Below, piece after piece: positions 1 through 6,680 of a DNA stretch of 20,037 nucleotides. This DNA comes from JAEZVV01 sp036652035 (GTDB taxonomy: Bacteria; Pseudomonadota; Gammaproteobacteria; Burkholderiales; Burkholderiaceae_F): the NCBI GenBank assembly GCA_036652035.1, contig JAVVWR010000057.1:1-20037 (forward strand), written 5' to 3'. How positions within the stretch are numbered: the stretch's first letter is position 1; each line of letters opens with the position of its first letter. A program made the position numbers and the translations under genes. The notes beneath the pieces were generated by a model, which worked only from the letters and a program-made list of their open reading frames with translations, was not told the DNA's origin and made no database searches.

Positions 1-630
1 AACTGCGAAAAAGTGCAAAGCGCTGCCGGCAAGCACGAACATGTGCCAGATCGCGTGGTGATACGGCAGCTTTTTCCAGACGTAGAAGACTGTGCCCAAG
101 GTGTAGGCCAGGCCACCCGCGATCAGAAGCGCGAGCCCACCTGCAGGGACCGAGGCCGCAAGCGGCTTGATCGCCACCACCACCACCCATCCCATCGCCA
201 CATAAAGCGCTGCGTTGACCCATTTGGCCTTTCGAATCAATTGGCCTTGGGCTGCGATGCCGGCGAGCGCAATTCCCCAGATCAAGACGCACAAGGTGGT
301 GCCCAGCGTGCTGTCGAGGCTCACCAACATGAAGGGCGTGTAGGTGCCGGCGATCAGCAAAAAAATCGCCGAGTGGTCGATCAGCCGCAATACCTGCTTG
401 GCGCGCGGCAGCGGGATCGCGTGGTATAGCGTCGACGCGGTGTAAAGCAGGATCAGCGTGGCACCGAACACAGCACAGCTCGTCACCAGCAAGCCATCGC
501 CCAGCGCCATCGCAAATCCCGTCAGGATCGCCAGACCGGCAATCGCGAGTACGGCGCCAACGCCATGAGTGACGCTGTTGGCGATTTCTTCCCCCAAGGT
601 GTAGGAACTGCTGAGAGTGGCTGGTGTCAT
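1..630 (-). CDS. trhA: TrhA/YqfA (hemolysin III) family integral membrane protein, 3' end cut by window edge
   Basis: Reading the minus strand from ATG at 630 gives 210 uninterrupted codons that run off position 1, so the last few residues are missing. The protein is almost entirely hydrophobic segments, compatible with the seven-helix fold of the PAQR/hemolysin III superfamily. Family landmarks are visible: THG at residues 21-23, LYHAIP around 68-73, LIDHSAIFLLIAGTYTP at 83-99, and the C-terminal HHAIWH at 191-196 followed by LHFFAV, giving the conserved His/Asp set (H70, D85, H86, H192, H196, H206). E. coli YqfA (TrhA) is linked to membrane energetics, and the old hemolysin name is not evidence of toxin activity. 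The gene starts 33 nt after the murB stop on the same strand, so the two are probably cotranscribed. There is no obvious Shine-Dalgarno sequence before the ATG. Confidence 0.9.
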   Translation of the reverse strand, partial: MTPATLSSSYTLGEEIANSVTHGVGAVLAIAGLAILTGFAMALGDGLLVTSCAVFGATLILLYTASTLYHAIPLPRAKQVLRLIDHSAIFLLIAGTYTPFMLVSLDSTLGTTLCVLIWGIALAGIAAQGQLIRKAKWVNAALYVAMGWVVVVAIKPLAASVPAGGLALLIAGGLAYTLGTVFYVWKKLPYHHAIWHMFVLAGSALHFFAV

Positions 631-663
631 GGGTGACTTAACAGAGTGAGCAAGCGGCGGGTG

Positions 664-1686
664 TCAAACGACCACGGGTTCAAGCTCGAGTCGCACACCG
701 AACTTAGCACTGACGGTGTCTTGCACCTCGCGAGCCAATTGGAGGATTTGCTCACCCGTGGCGCCACCATGATTGACCAGCACCAGCGCCTGGCGCTCAT
801 AAACGCCCGCAGCGCCACGAGTGGCGCCCTTCAACCCGGCGGCGTCGATCAACCAGCCGGCCGCCAGCTTGTAGCGGCCGCCAGCGAGCGGATAACTCAC
901 CAACGAGGGGTGATGAGCCACCAGGTTGTGGCGTTGCTCGCGAGAAACGATCGGGTTCTTGAAGAAGCTGCCGGCGTTGCCAATGACGGTCGGGTCTGGC
1001 AACTTGCGACGTCGGATCGAGACCACCGCATCAAAGACCTCGCGCGGCGAGGGCGAATCGATGCCGCGCGTGGCCAGTTCATTCGCCAACTCGGAATAAC
1101 CGGTGACAGGCACCCATTGTTTAGGGCAAGCAAAGGTGACGGCGGTAACGATGCGGCGCCCCGCCAGATCTTTTTTAAAGCGGCTGTCGCGATAAGCAAA
1201 ATCACACTCGGCCGCGCTCATGCAAAGGATCTCGCCCGAATCGACATCCAGCGCTTCGACCTGATGGATGCGCTCAGCCACTTCAAGCCCGTAAGCACCG
1301 ATGTTCTGGATCGGCGAGGCACCAACCGAGCCGGGGATCAAGGCCAGGTTCTCCAGTCCAGGGAGATCGAGCGCCAGCAGGCGATCAACTGTGGCATGCC
1401 AGCGTTCTCCCGCGCCAACTCGAACCAGGAATGCCTCATCGGTCTCGCCCACCCGTTCAAGGCCCGGGATCTCAATCTTCAGCACCAGACCCGCGAAGTC
1501 GGCTGTGAGCAATAGATTGGAACCACCGCCAAGGACCAAGCGCGGCAATGCGGCGACGCGCGCATCGGCCAAGACCGCCCGCAACTGCTCGACCGAGTCG
1601 ATGCGCGCGAACCATGCGGCGCGCGCATCGACTCCGAAAGTGTTGAAGGCCCGAAGGGAAACGCCCTGCTCGATTGAGATGCTCAT
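664..1686 (-). CDS. murB: UDP-N-acetylenolpyruvoylglucosamine reductase (UDP-N-acetylmuramate dehydrogenase)
   Basis: A 340-residue cytoplasmic FAD enzyme that reduces UDP-GlcNAc-enolpyruvate to UDP-MurNAc with NADPH, the second committed step of peptidoglycan precursor synthesis. The N-terminal FNTFGVDA (residues 14-21), the FAD-loop LGGGSNLLL (52-60), PGLENLALIPGSVGASPIQNIGAYG (109-133), YRDSRFK (165-171), and GNAGSFFKNP (236-245) are all classic MurB. By comparison with E. coli MurB the catalytic residues would be R166, S240 and E336 (in LELEPVVV). Length and presence of the YRDS loop indicate the E. coli-like type I enzyme. It is transcribed divergently from yajQ and upstream of the TrhA-family gene. 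A perfect TATAAT on the minus strand (1698-1693) lies only 6 nt before the ATG, leaving no room for a ribosome-binding site. Confidence 0.96.
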   Translation of the reverse strand: MSISIEQGVSLRAFNTFGVDARAAWFARIDSVEQLRAVLADARVAALPRLVLGGGSNLLLTADFAGLVLKIEIPGLERVGETDEAFLVRVGAGERWHATVDRLLALDLPGLENLALIPGSVGASPIQNIGAYGLEVAERIHQVEALDVDSGEILCMSAAECDFAYRDSRFKKDLAGRRIVTAVTFACPKQWVPVTGYSELANELATRGIDSPSPREVFDAVVSIRRRKLPDPTVIGNAGSFFKNPIVSREQRHNLVAHHPSLVSYPLAGGRYKLAAGWLIDAAGLKGATRGAAGVYERQALVLVNHGGATGEQILQLAREVQDTVSAKFGVRLELEPVVV

Positions 1687-1692
1687 CGATAA

Positions 1693-1698
1693 ATTATA
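1693..1698 (-). promoter_or_regulatory. Candidate -10 element for murB (TATAAT)
   Basis: A perfect TATAAT on the minus strand, six bases before the murB ATG. If used, transcription would begin at or next to the start codon, giving a leaderless or nearly leaderless mRNA. No convincing TTGACA-like -35 is seen at 16-18 bp, so the call is tentative. Confidence 0.4.
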
Positions 1699-1713
1699 GG
1701 AAGCCCCGGTCGT

Positions 1714-1719
1714 TAGAAT
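1714..1719 (+). promoter_or_regulatory. Candidate -10 element for yajQ (TAGAAT)
   Basis: TAGAAT in the 59-nt divergent murB/yajQ intergenic region, 26 nt before the yajQ ATG. The same hexamer in a similar context (CTAGAATGCC) precedes tldD at 7892. A Shine-Dalgarno sequence AGGAG follows at about 1734-1738. The -35 is weak. Confidence 0.4.
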
Positions 1720-1745
1720 GACCTCTATTCACGAGGAGAACCCCG

Positions 1746-2237
1746 ATGCCGTCATTCGACGTACTGTGCAAGCCTGATACGGTCGAGATCCGCAACGCGC
1801 TCGACCAGGCCAACAAAGAAATTACCAACCGCTTCGACTTCAAGGGCTCGGACGCGCGCGTCGAGCAGAAGGAGTTCGAACTGACGATGTTCGCCGACGA
1901 CGATTTCAAGCTCGGCCAGGTCAAGGATGTAATGCTCAGCAAGCTCGCCAAGCGCGGTGTCGATGTGCGCTTTCTCGATTTTTCGGCCAAGGCTGACAAA
2001 ATCGGCGGCGACAAGATGAAGCAACTGGTCAAGGTCAAAAACGGAATCGAGCAGACACTGGCCAAGCAAATCGTCGCCAAGGTCAAGGAAGCCAAGGCCT
2101 TGAAGCTCACCGCCAGCATCCAGGGCGACGTGGTGCGGATCCAAGGCGCCAAGCGCGACGCACTGCAAGATGGCATCGCGCTCCTGCGCGCCGAAGTCAA
2201 GGATGTGCCGCTGTCCTTTGACAACTTCCGCGACTAA
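1746..2237 (+). CDS. yajQ: YajQ family nucleotide-binding protein (UPF0234)
   Basis: A 163-residue soluble protein that begins MPSFDVLCKPD and ends FDNFRD, the hallmarks of the YajQ/UPF0234 family, at exactly the usual length. Further conserved blocks are NRFDFKGSDARVE (residues 28-40), the KRGVDVRFLDF segment near 70-80, KNGIEQTLAKQIV near 98-110, and IQGDVVRIQGAKRDALQ near 125-141. Members fold as two small alpha/beta domains. In Xanthomonas a YajQ homologue binds cyclic di-GMP and modulates a transcription factor, and E. coli YajQ binds nucleotides; which role applies here cannot be told from sequence. The AGGAG eight bases upstream supports this start. It is divergent from murB. A hairpin lies about 45 nt after the stop. 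Confidence 0.95.
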   Translation: MPSFDVLCKPDTVEIRNALDQANKEITNRFDFKGSDARVEQKEFELTMFADDDFKLGQVKDVMLSKLAKRGVDVRFLDFSAKADKIGGDKMKQLVKVKNGIEQTLAKQIVAKVKEAKALKLTASIQGDVVRIQGAKRDALQDGIALLRAEVKDVPLSFDNFRD

Positions 2238-2281
2238 CCGGTCGCAGACGCTCGAGAGCGGCTGCGCGAACACCATGGGCA

Positions 2282-2306
2282 GCGCCAGAAAAGAAAACCC
2301 TGGCGC
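2282..2306 (+). terminator. Hairpin downstream of yajQ, possible terminator
   Basis: GCGCCAG at 2282-2288 pairs perfectly with CTGGCGC at 2300-2306 across an A-rich 11-nt loop. It sits 44 nt after the yajQ stop. The following sequence is only modestly T-rich (CTTTGTTG from 2311), so intrinsic termination is plausible but weak. Confidence 0.4.
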
Positions 2307-2556
2307 CCTGCTTTGTTGCCGCTCCTTGATCTCGATTCCGGTTGCCATTGGAAACGAGGCGCTCATCCGCCCCGCGCTTTTGAACTCCGTTAAGGGGTCG
2401 GCCGGGCGTCTCCGCGCACGGCGACACTCGAAACGGATCCCGCCACGAGCCCTTCCCTGTCCCGCTTCGCGGTTGATGCATCGCTGAGTTCTTGCTCTGG
2501 TGCCTGCACCTTGACCTCACTCAAACCAGCGGGCGCTTCCACCGCCCCCCGCAACC
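2307..2556. other. Intergenic stretch before the CDF transporter gene, no gene seen
   Basis: Together with the hairpin region, 2238-2556 is about 320 nt without a supportable gene. The open frames here have no recognisable protein and no ribosome-binding site. No riboswitch core could be matched (the yybP-ykoY manganese element was considered). The sequence immediately before the transporter ATG is C-rich and lacks a Shine-Dalgarno motif. Confidence 0.5.
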
Positions 2557-3522
2557 ATGAAATTCAACGAGCTCAACGACGGCGCTGAAGACTCCGACAT
2601 CAGTCCGGCCGAGCGCTCGGCCGCAGCTTCGCGCAGCACCTGGGTAAGCGTGGTCGTCAATCTTGTGCTGACCTCGCTCCAGATCACGGCCGGCATTGCC
2701 ACCCGCTCGCAAGGCCTGATCGCCGACGGCATTCACTCGCTCTCGGACCTGGTCGCCGACTTTGTGGTTTTGTTGGCCAACCACCACGGCAAGAAAGACG
2801 CCGATGAGGACCACCCCTACGGCCACCAACGGTTCGAGAACGCGGCTTCGCTCATCCTTGGTGCGATCTTGCTGGTGGTCGGCATCGGCATGCTGTGGGC
2901 GGCTTTCCGCAAACTCGAAAATCCGGAGTCGGTGCCCCAAGTGCATGCCGCGGCCCTGTGGGTGGCGATCGGCGCCTTGCTCGCCAAGGAAACCCTGTTT
3001 CGCTACATGCTGGCGGTAGCCAAGCGGGTGAAATCGAGCATGCTGGTGGCCAACGCCTGGCACGCACGCTCGGACGCGGCCTCATCGCTGGTGGTGGCGA
3101 TCGGCATCGTCGGCAACCTGATGGGCTACCCGATTCTTGACCCAATCGCTGCACTCATCGTCGGCTTCATGGTCAGCAAGATGGGCTGGGAATTCGGCTG
3201 GGACGCCTTGCACGATCTGATGGACCGCGGCGCCGACGAAGCCGAAGTGGCGGCGATCGCGCAAACACTCGCGGGAACGCCGGGCATCAAGGGCGTTCAT
3301 GACATCCGCACCCGCAAGATGGGCGACATGATCGTGGTTGACGTGCACCTGGAAGTCGATGCCGAGATTCCGGTCGAAGCCGGTCACGACATCGCGGTCG
3401 CGGCCCGACACCGCGTGATGCAGCGCCACCGCGTGCTCAACGTCATGACCCACGTCGATCCGTGGCGCCGCCCCGACGCGGATCACGAGCCAACTCCGCG
3501 CGCGAAGCCCTCGCACGCCTGA
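2557..3522 (+). CDS. Cation diffusion facilitator (CDF) family divalent metal exporter
   Basis: A 321-residue inner-membrane metal/proton antiporter of the CDF family, which exports ions such as Zn, Fe, Co, Cd or Mn. Six hydrophobic segments cover about residues 28-215. The paired intramembrane metal-site motifs are HSLSD in TM2 (H60, D64) and HARSD in TM5 (H169, D173), with DHPYGHQRFE after TM2 (85-94). A His/Asp pair in both helices is the pattern usually linked to zinc-type selectivity; FieF has Asp/Asp in TM2. Residues 216-303 form the cytoplasmic CDF dimerisation domain (GVHDIRTRKMGDMIVVDVHLEVD, ending HVDPW), followed by a hydrophilic tail. The start follows no Shine-Dalgarno sequence, so an alternative start nearby is possible. 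It converges on phoB with 15 nt between stops. Confidence 0.93.
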   Translation: MKFNELNDGAEDSDISPAERSAAASRSTWVSVVVNLVLTSLQITAGIATRSQGLIADGIHSLSDLVADFVVLLANHHGKKDADEDHPYGHQRFENAASLILGAILLVVGIGMLWAAFRKLENPESVPQVHAAALWVAIGALLAKETLFRYMLAVAKRVKSSMLVANAWHARSDAASSLVVAIGIVGNLMGYPILDPIAALIVGFMVSKMGWEFGWDALHDLMDRGADEAEVAAIAQTLAGTPGIKGVHDIRTRKMGDMIVVDVHLEVDAEIPVEAGHDIAVAARHRVMQRHRVLNVMTHVDPWRRPDADHEPTPRAKPSHA

Positions 3523-3524
3523 GC

Positions 3525-3554
3525 GCCGGGCGAGGGCTCAGACCTCGCCCCGGC
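3525..3554. terminator. Bidirectional terminator-like hairpin between the CDF gene and phoB
   Basis: GCCGGGCGAGG at 3525-3535 pairs with CCTCGCCCCGGC at 3543-3554 with one bulged C, loop 7 nt. It spans the short gap between the converging CDF and phoB genes and the end of phoB. There is no T tract on either side. Confidence 0.5.
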
Positions 3555-4233
3555 TCGAGAGCCGGTAGCCCAGGCCGCGCACGGTCTGCACCAGGTGCTG
3601 CGCCTGCACCGCGGCGAGGGTTTTGCGCAGCCGCAGGATATGAACGTCAACGGTGCGCTCTTCAACCACGGCGTGGCCGCCCCAGACCTTGCCCAAGAGT
3701 TGCGAGCGCGAATGGACCCGTTCGGGTTCGCCGACCAGGAACTTGAGCAGCTTGAATTCGGCCATGCCGATCGGAATTGCCCGTCCCGCCACCGTGGTCT
3801 GGTGCCGCGCGGGGTCGATCACGATCGGCCCATAGCACAGGCATGGGTCCGCGGGGGCCGGCCGATGGCGGCGAAACAGCGCCTGCACCCGCGCCACCAG
3901 TTCGCGCGGCGAAAAGGGTTTGGGCACGTAGTCGTCAGCGCCGGCGTCGAGCCCCTCGATGCGCTCGGCCTCGCCCGCCCGCGCCGTCAAGAGAATCACC
4001 GCCAGTTCGCGCGTGAGCGGCTGGCGGCGCAACTCGCGCAAGAACGCCAGGCCCTCGCCATCGGGCAGCATGCGATCGAGAATCACCAGAGCCGGGCAAT
4101 CGGCCTCGATCTCGCGGCGCGCGGCCGCGACCGAAGCTGCGCCACGCACCGAGAAACCGTGGCAGGAGAGCGAAAAGCTCACGAGCTCCTGGATCGCCAG
4201 CTCGTCTTCAACCACGAGGATGGTGCCGGACAT
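3538..4233 (-). CDS. phoB: Phosphate regulon response regulator PhoB
   Basis: A 231-residue OmpR/PhoB-class response regulator. The receiver domain (about 1-122) shows the acidic pocket VVEDE (D10, E11), phospho-acceptor D53 in VILDRMLPDGEGL, T83 in LLTARA and K105 in DDYVPKPFSPREL, all at the E. coli PhoB positions. The winged-helix DNA-binding domain (about 133-228) has the typical MAEFKLLKFLV, HSRSQLLGKVWG, ERTVDVHILRLRKTL and VRGLGYRL blocks. The frame is open 98 codons further upstream into pstS, but ATG 4233 is preceded by GGAG with a 7-nt spacer and starts exactly where PhoB homology starts. It lies 71 nt downstream of pstS on the same strand. No phoR kinase gene is next to it; the CDF gene converges on its 3' end. 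Confidence 0.95.
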   Translation of the reverse strand: MSGTILVVEDELAIQELVSFSLSCHGFSVRGAASVAAARREIEADCPALVILDRMLPDGEGLAFLRELRRQPLTRELAVILLTARAGEAERIEGLDAGADDYVPKPFSPRELVARVQALFRRHRPAPADPCLCYGPIVIDPARHQTTVAGRAIPIGMAEFKLLKFLVGEPERVHSRSQLLGKVWGGHAVVEERTVDVHILRLRKTLAAVQAQHLVQTVRGLGYRLSSRGEV

Positions 4234-4269
4234 GATGCGACTCCGATTGGCTGTCGATGGGGACGGGCA

Positions 4270-4298
4270 GCGCGCCGCGGGCCAGACCCACGGCGCGC
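4270..4298 (-). promoter_or_regulatory. Strong hairpin between pstS and phoB (attenuator or mRNA 3'-end stabiliser)
   Basis: GCGCGCCG at 4270-4277 pairs perfectly with CGGCGCGC at 4291-4298, with an inner GGG/CCC pairing. It follows the pstS stop by a few bases and precedes phoB. There is no T run, so it may attenuate read-through into phoB or protect the pstS transcript rather than terminate fully. Confidence 0.5.
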
Positions 4299-4304
4299 CA
4301 GGTT

Positions 4305-5342
4305 TTACGGGTTCGCCAGAACCGGCTTGCCGCCCGCCTGGATCGCGCCCCAGCTCTTGCGGATCACCGCCTCGACCGAGGCCGGCAGCGCCACGTAGTC
4401 GAGATCGGCGGCCATCTTGTCGCCATTGGCATAGGCCCAGTCGAAGAACTTGAGCGCCGCGGCGGCCTGCGCCGGCTTGTCCTGCGACTTGTGCATCAGG
4501 ATGAAGGTGGCGCCCGAGATCGGCCACGCATCCTGGCCCGACTGGTTGGTCAGGATCTGGTAGAAGCTCTTGGCCCAGTCGGCGCCCGCGGCGGCCGCGG
4601 CGAAAGTGGCGTCATCGGGCGCGACGAATTGTCCGGCCGCGTTCTGCAGTTGCGCATACGCCATCTTGTTCTGCTTGGCATAGGCGTACTCGACGTAGCC
4701 GATCGAGTTCGGCACTCGTTGCACGTAGGCGCTCACGCCTTCGTTGCCCTTGCCGCCCAGACCCGCCGGCCAGTTCACCGCCGTGCCTTCACCCACCTTG
4801 GCTTTCCAGTCCGGGCTGACCTTCGAGAGGTAATTGGTGAAGATGAAGCTCGTGCCCGAGCCGTCGGCGCGGCGCACCAGCGCGATCTGCGCATCGGGCA
4901 GCTTCACGCCGGGGTTGAGCGCGGCGATCGCGGGATCATTCCACTTGGCGATCTTGCCGAGGTAGATGTCGGCCAGCAGCGGGCCGGTCAGCTTCAACTG
5001 GCCCGGGGCGATGCCGGCGATGTTGATCACCGGCACCACGCCGCCGATGACGGTGGGGAACTGGATCAGGCCGTCCTTGGCCAGCTCCTCGTCGGTCAGT
5101 GGCATGTCCGACGCGCCGAAGTCGACCGTCTTGCCACGGATCTGGCGCAGCCCGGCGCCCGAGCCGACCGACTGGTAGTTGATCTTGGCGCCACTCGCCT
5201 TGTGGTAAGCATCGGCCCACTTGGAATAGAGCGGCGCCGGGAAGCTGGCACCGGCGCCGGTAATTTCCTGCGCCTGGACCGCCAGGCTGGCGCCCGCGAT
5301 CGCGGCGCCGAGAACGAGAGAGCGAAACATCGAAGCCTTCAT
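4305..5342 (-). CDS. pstS: Phosphate ABC transporter periplasmic substrate-binding protein PstS
   Basis: A 345-residue periplasmic phosphate-binding protein that delivers phosphate to the PstCAB permease. A Sec signal peptide covers residues 1-24 (positively charged start, Ala/Leu core, VQA cleavage site before QEITGAG). The mature protein begins with the family signature TGAGASFPAPLYSKW, followed by NYQSVGSGAGLRQI (phosphate-binding loop), VDFGASDMPL, the GVVPVINI strand, the ADIYLGKIAKWNDPAI segment, RRADGSGTSFIFTNYL (second ligand loop), and GNEGVSAYVQ with NSIGYVEYAYA. Length and all blocks match PstS. AGAGGG lies 4 nt before ATG 5342. Upstream is an array of PhoB half-sites. phoB follows downstream; pstC, pstA, pstB and phoU are not in this window. 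Confidence 0.97.
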   Translation of the reverse strand: MKASMFRSLVLGAAIAGASLAVQAQEITGAGASFPAPLYSKWADAYHKASGAKINYQSVGSGAGLRQIRGKTVDFGASDMPLTDEELAKDGLIQFPTVIGGVVPVINIAGIAPGQLKLTGPLLADIYLGKIAKWNDPAIAALNPGVKLPDAQIALVRRADGSGTSFIFTNYLSKVSPDWKAKVGEGTAVNWPAGLGGKGNEGVSAYVQRVPNSIGYVEYAYAKQNKMAYAQLQNAAGQFVAPDDATFAAAAAGADWAKSFYQILTNQSGQDAWPISGATFILMHKSQDKPAQAAAALKFFDWAYANGDKMAADLDYVALPASVEAVIRKSWGAIQAGGKPVLANP

Positions 5343-5371
5343 GAAACCCTCTTGGAAAGTAGGTGGGTGAG

Positions 5372-5390
5372 ATCAGACGAAATCAGACGA
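5372..5390. repeat. Short tandem repeat in the pstS leader
   Basis: ATCAGACGA occurs twice in a row with one extra base (5372-5380 and 5382-5390). On the minus strand each copy contains TCTGAT, and the upstream copy lies about 12 nt from the last PhoB half-site, so it may contribute the -10 region of the pstS promoter. Confidence 0.4.
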
Positions 5391-5399
5391 AGCCAGTCT

Positions 5400-5450
5400 A
5401 TGAAGGCTCGATGACCAAGCCATGAAGCTCGTATGACGATGGTGTGACAC
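5400..5450 (-). promoter_or_regulatory. Pho box array: five PhoB half-sites with 11-bp spacing upstream of pstS
   Basis: On the plus strand the words ATGAAG, ATGACC, ATGAAG, ATGACG and GTGACA begin at 5400, 5411, 5422, 5433 and 5444, exactly 11 bp apart. On the minus strand, the pstS direction, these are CTTCAT, GGTCAT, CTTCAT, CGTCAT and TGTCAC. All share the TCA core, and most match 5 of 7 bases of the E. coli half-site CTGTCAT. An 11-bp repeat of TGTCAT-like words is the known arrangement for PhoB dimers binding in tandem. The array sits 58 nt before the pstS ATG. Confidence 0.85.
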
Positions 5451-5469
5451 CAGCCCTTGGCACAGGCAC

Positions 5470-5508
5470 CGCGGAGCACGCCGCGTCAGGCTCGCGCCGT
5501 GCTCCGCG
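5470..5508. repeat. Perfect 11-bp inverted repeat upstream of the Pho box array
   Basis: CGCGGAGCACG at 5470-5480 is the exact reverse complement of CGTGCTCCGCG at 5498-5508, with a 17-nt spacer that contains a further CGCG/CGCG pairing. There is no T tract. It lies between the pstS promoter and dsbA and could be a dyad operator or an RNA hairpin. Confidence 0.6.
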
Positions 5509-5765
5509 AGACCGCGCGGCCCCGTCACCATGGCGCGTGCCGCTCCACGGCTACGACTCGGCTGCACCCGAGGGCTGCGGCTTTTGACCGGCCGCGGGCA
5601 CCCGGCCCCGGCCCGCCGCCAAGCCCGCGCACGGCATGGCGGCGATCGTCCAGCAATAACCCTCGATTCACGGGAAAGCACCGGCCTGGCAAAGCGCGCG
5701 TGGCCGCTTGGGCCGCTGCGCCGCCCAACATAATCGGGCGCATCAGTACCCTCTTGCGGATCGAC
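5509..5765. other. Intergenic stretch upstream of the dsbA-like gene, no gene seen
   Basis: The region 5451-5765 (about 315 nt) holds the inverted repeat at 5470-5508 and otherwise GC-rich sequence without a recognisable gene. Short open frames on both strands give low-complexity Arg/Pro/Ala-rich translations typical of shadow frames. The dsbA promoter should lie here, but no clear -35/-10 pair was identified. Confidence 0.5.
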
Positions 5766-6368
5766 ATGAAGAAGCTCTTCCTGGGGCTGGGCGCACTCGC
5801 CCTGTCCATCGCTGCCCACGCGACCGAGTTCGTTGAAGGCGATCACTACAGCAAACTGCCCCAGCGCATCGCGACCGCCCCGGTCACCGAGGTCTACTCG
5901 GTCTACTGCCCGTATTGCTACAAGTACGAGCGAGCCGTGATCCCGACCATCGCCGCCACCTACGGCGAGCGATTCGCTGCGCTTCATCTGTCGAGCAAGG
6001 GCGAGTTCGGCGCCACCGCCACGGGCTTGCTGGCCGTCACCAAGCTCACCCATCCGGCGGGCTACCAAACCGCAAAAATGGCCTGGTTCGTCGAGATCTA
6101 CGAACAGGCGCGCGACTTCCAGAACGAGGCCGAGTTCCTTGAAGTCGGCCTCAAGGCGGCCGGTCTGAGCCGCGAGCAATACCAGGCCGGACTGGCCCGG
6201 CCGGACGTTCAAGCGCTGATCGCTCAGTGGGACGCCGTAGCCGTTCCGCTCGCCAAGCAGCACGGCGTGCCGGCAATCCTGGTCAATGGCCAATACCAGG
6301 TGAAGATCTCCCGCGCCACCAGCGTCGACATGCTGCGGCGCCTGATCGATTTTCTTCTGACCCAGTAA
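5766..6368 (+). CDS. dsbA: Periplasmic thiol:disulfide interchange protein, DsbA family
   Basis: A 200-residue protein with a Sec signal peptide (residues 1-19, AHA before TEFVEG) followed by a DsbA fold that introduces disulfides into exported proteins. The redox motif is C48-P-Y-C51 in YSVYCPYCYKYE. The cis-proline loop is V168-P169 in HGVPAILVNGQY, and the helical insert lies between about 65 and 150. The E. coli DsbA motif is CPHC; CPYC occurs in glutaredoxins and in some beta-proteobacterial DsbA proteins and may shift the redox potential. The frame is open further upstream, but ATG 5766 starts the signal peptide directly. The Shine-Dalgarno is weak. It is a single gene, with its partner DsbB not nearby. 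Confidence 0.92.
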   Translation: MKKLFLGLGALALSIAAHATEFVEGDHYSKLPQRIATAPVTEVYSVYCPYCYKYERAVIPTIAATYGERFAALHLSSKGEFGATATGLLAVTKLTHPAGYQTAKMAWFVEIYEQARDFQNEAEFLEVGLKAAGLSREQYQAGLARPDVQALIAQWDAVAVPLAKQHGVPAILVNGQYQVKISRATSVDMLRRLIDFLLTQ

Positions 6369-6386
6369 ATCCCGCTGCAACCGCGT

Positions 6387-6432
6387 GCCGCCGGCTTTGG
6401 CGGCGCCCCCGCCACCAGGCCCTTGGGTGGCG
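6387..6432 (+). terminator. Two adjacent hairpins after dsbA, possible terminator
   Basis: GCCGCC (6387-6392) pairs with GGCGGC (6399-6404) around a GGCTTT loop, and CGCCACC (6410-6416) pairs with GGTGGCG (6426-6432). They start about 20 nt after the dsbA stop. Neither is followed by a T run, so they may be factor-dependent or merely stabilising. Confidence 0.4.
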
Positions 6433-6525
6433 CCGTCGTCAATCCTGACGGCCATGCGCCGCTGACCGCCGCTGATCGCGATCATCGGCCTGCATGGCAA
6501 GTCGATCAACGAGATCGACTATCAG

Positions 6526-6580
6526 ACCAAGGCCGTGAAGGCCGAGACCGACGTCTTGTCCGACAAAATGAACAGCCCGC
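6526..6580. repeat. Left copy of a 55-bp duplication flanking the assembly gap
   Basis: This 55-bp block, starting ACCAAGGCCGTGAAGG and ending AACAGCCCGC, is identical to 6681-6735. It ends exactly where the Ns begin. Confidence 0.95.
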
Positions 6581-6680
6581 NNNNNNNNNNNNNNNNNNNN
6601 NNNNNNNNNNNNNNNNNNNNNNNNNNNNNNNNNNNNNNNNNNNNNNNNNNNNNNNNNNNNNNNNNNNNNNNNNNNNNNNN
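6581..6680. other. Assembly gap of 100 Ns
   Basis: Exactly 100 undetermined bases, the conventional placeholder for a scaffold gap of unknown size. The identical 55-bp blocks abutting it on both sides indicate that the contig ends overlap, so the true gap may be zero length or may hide a repeat. No translation across it should be trusted. Confidence 0.98.

Noticed and set aside
2307..2556. Possible metal riboswitch upstream of the CDF exporter
   Set aside because: No conserved yybP-ykoY, NiCo or other core could be aligned by eye; only generic GC-rich pairing is present.
4234..4527. In-frame 98-codon N-terminal extension of phoB
   Set aside because: It lies over the 3' end of pstS in another frame, gives a low-complexity Arg/Gly-rich translation, and the internal ATG 4233 has a good Shine-Dalgarno and matches the PhoB start.
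5400..5450. Short regularly spaced repeats considered as a CRISPR array or phage iteron set
   Set aside because: The unit is only 11 bp with a 6-bp core, no spacer structure, and position and core match PhoB half-sites.
5373..6509. Long minus-strand open frame across the dsbA gene and pstS promoter
   Set aside because: It is the antisense shadow of dsbA in GC-rich DNA, has no recognisable domain, and overlaps the Pho box array.
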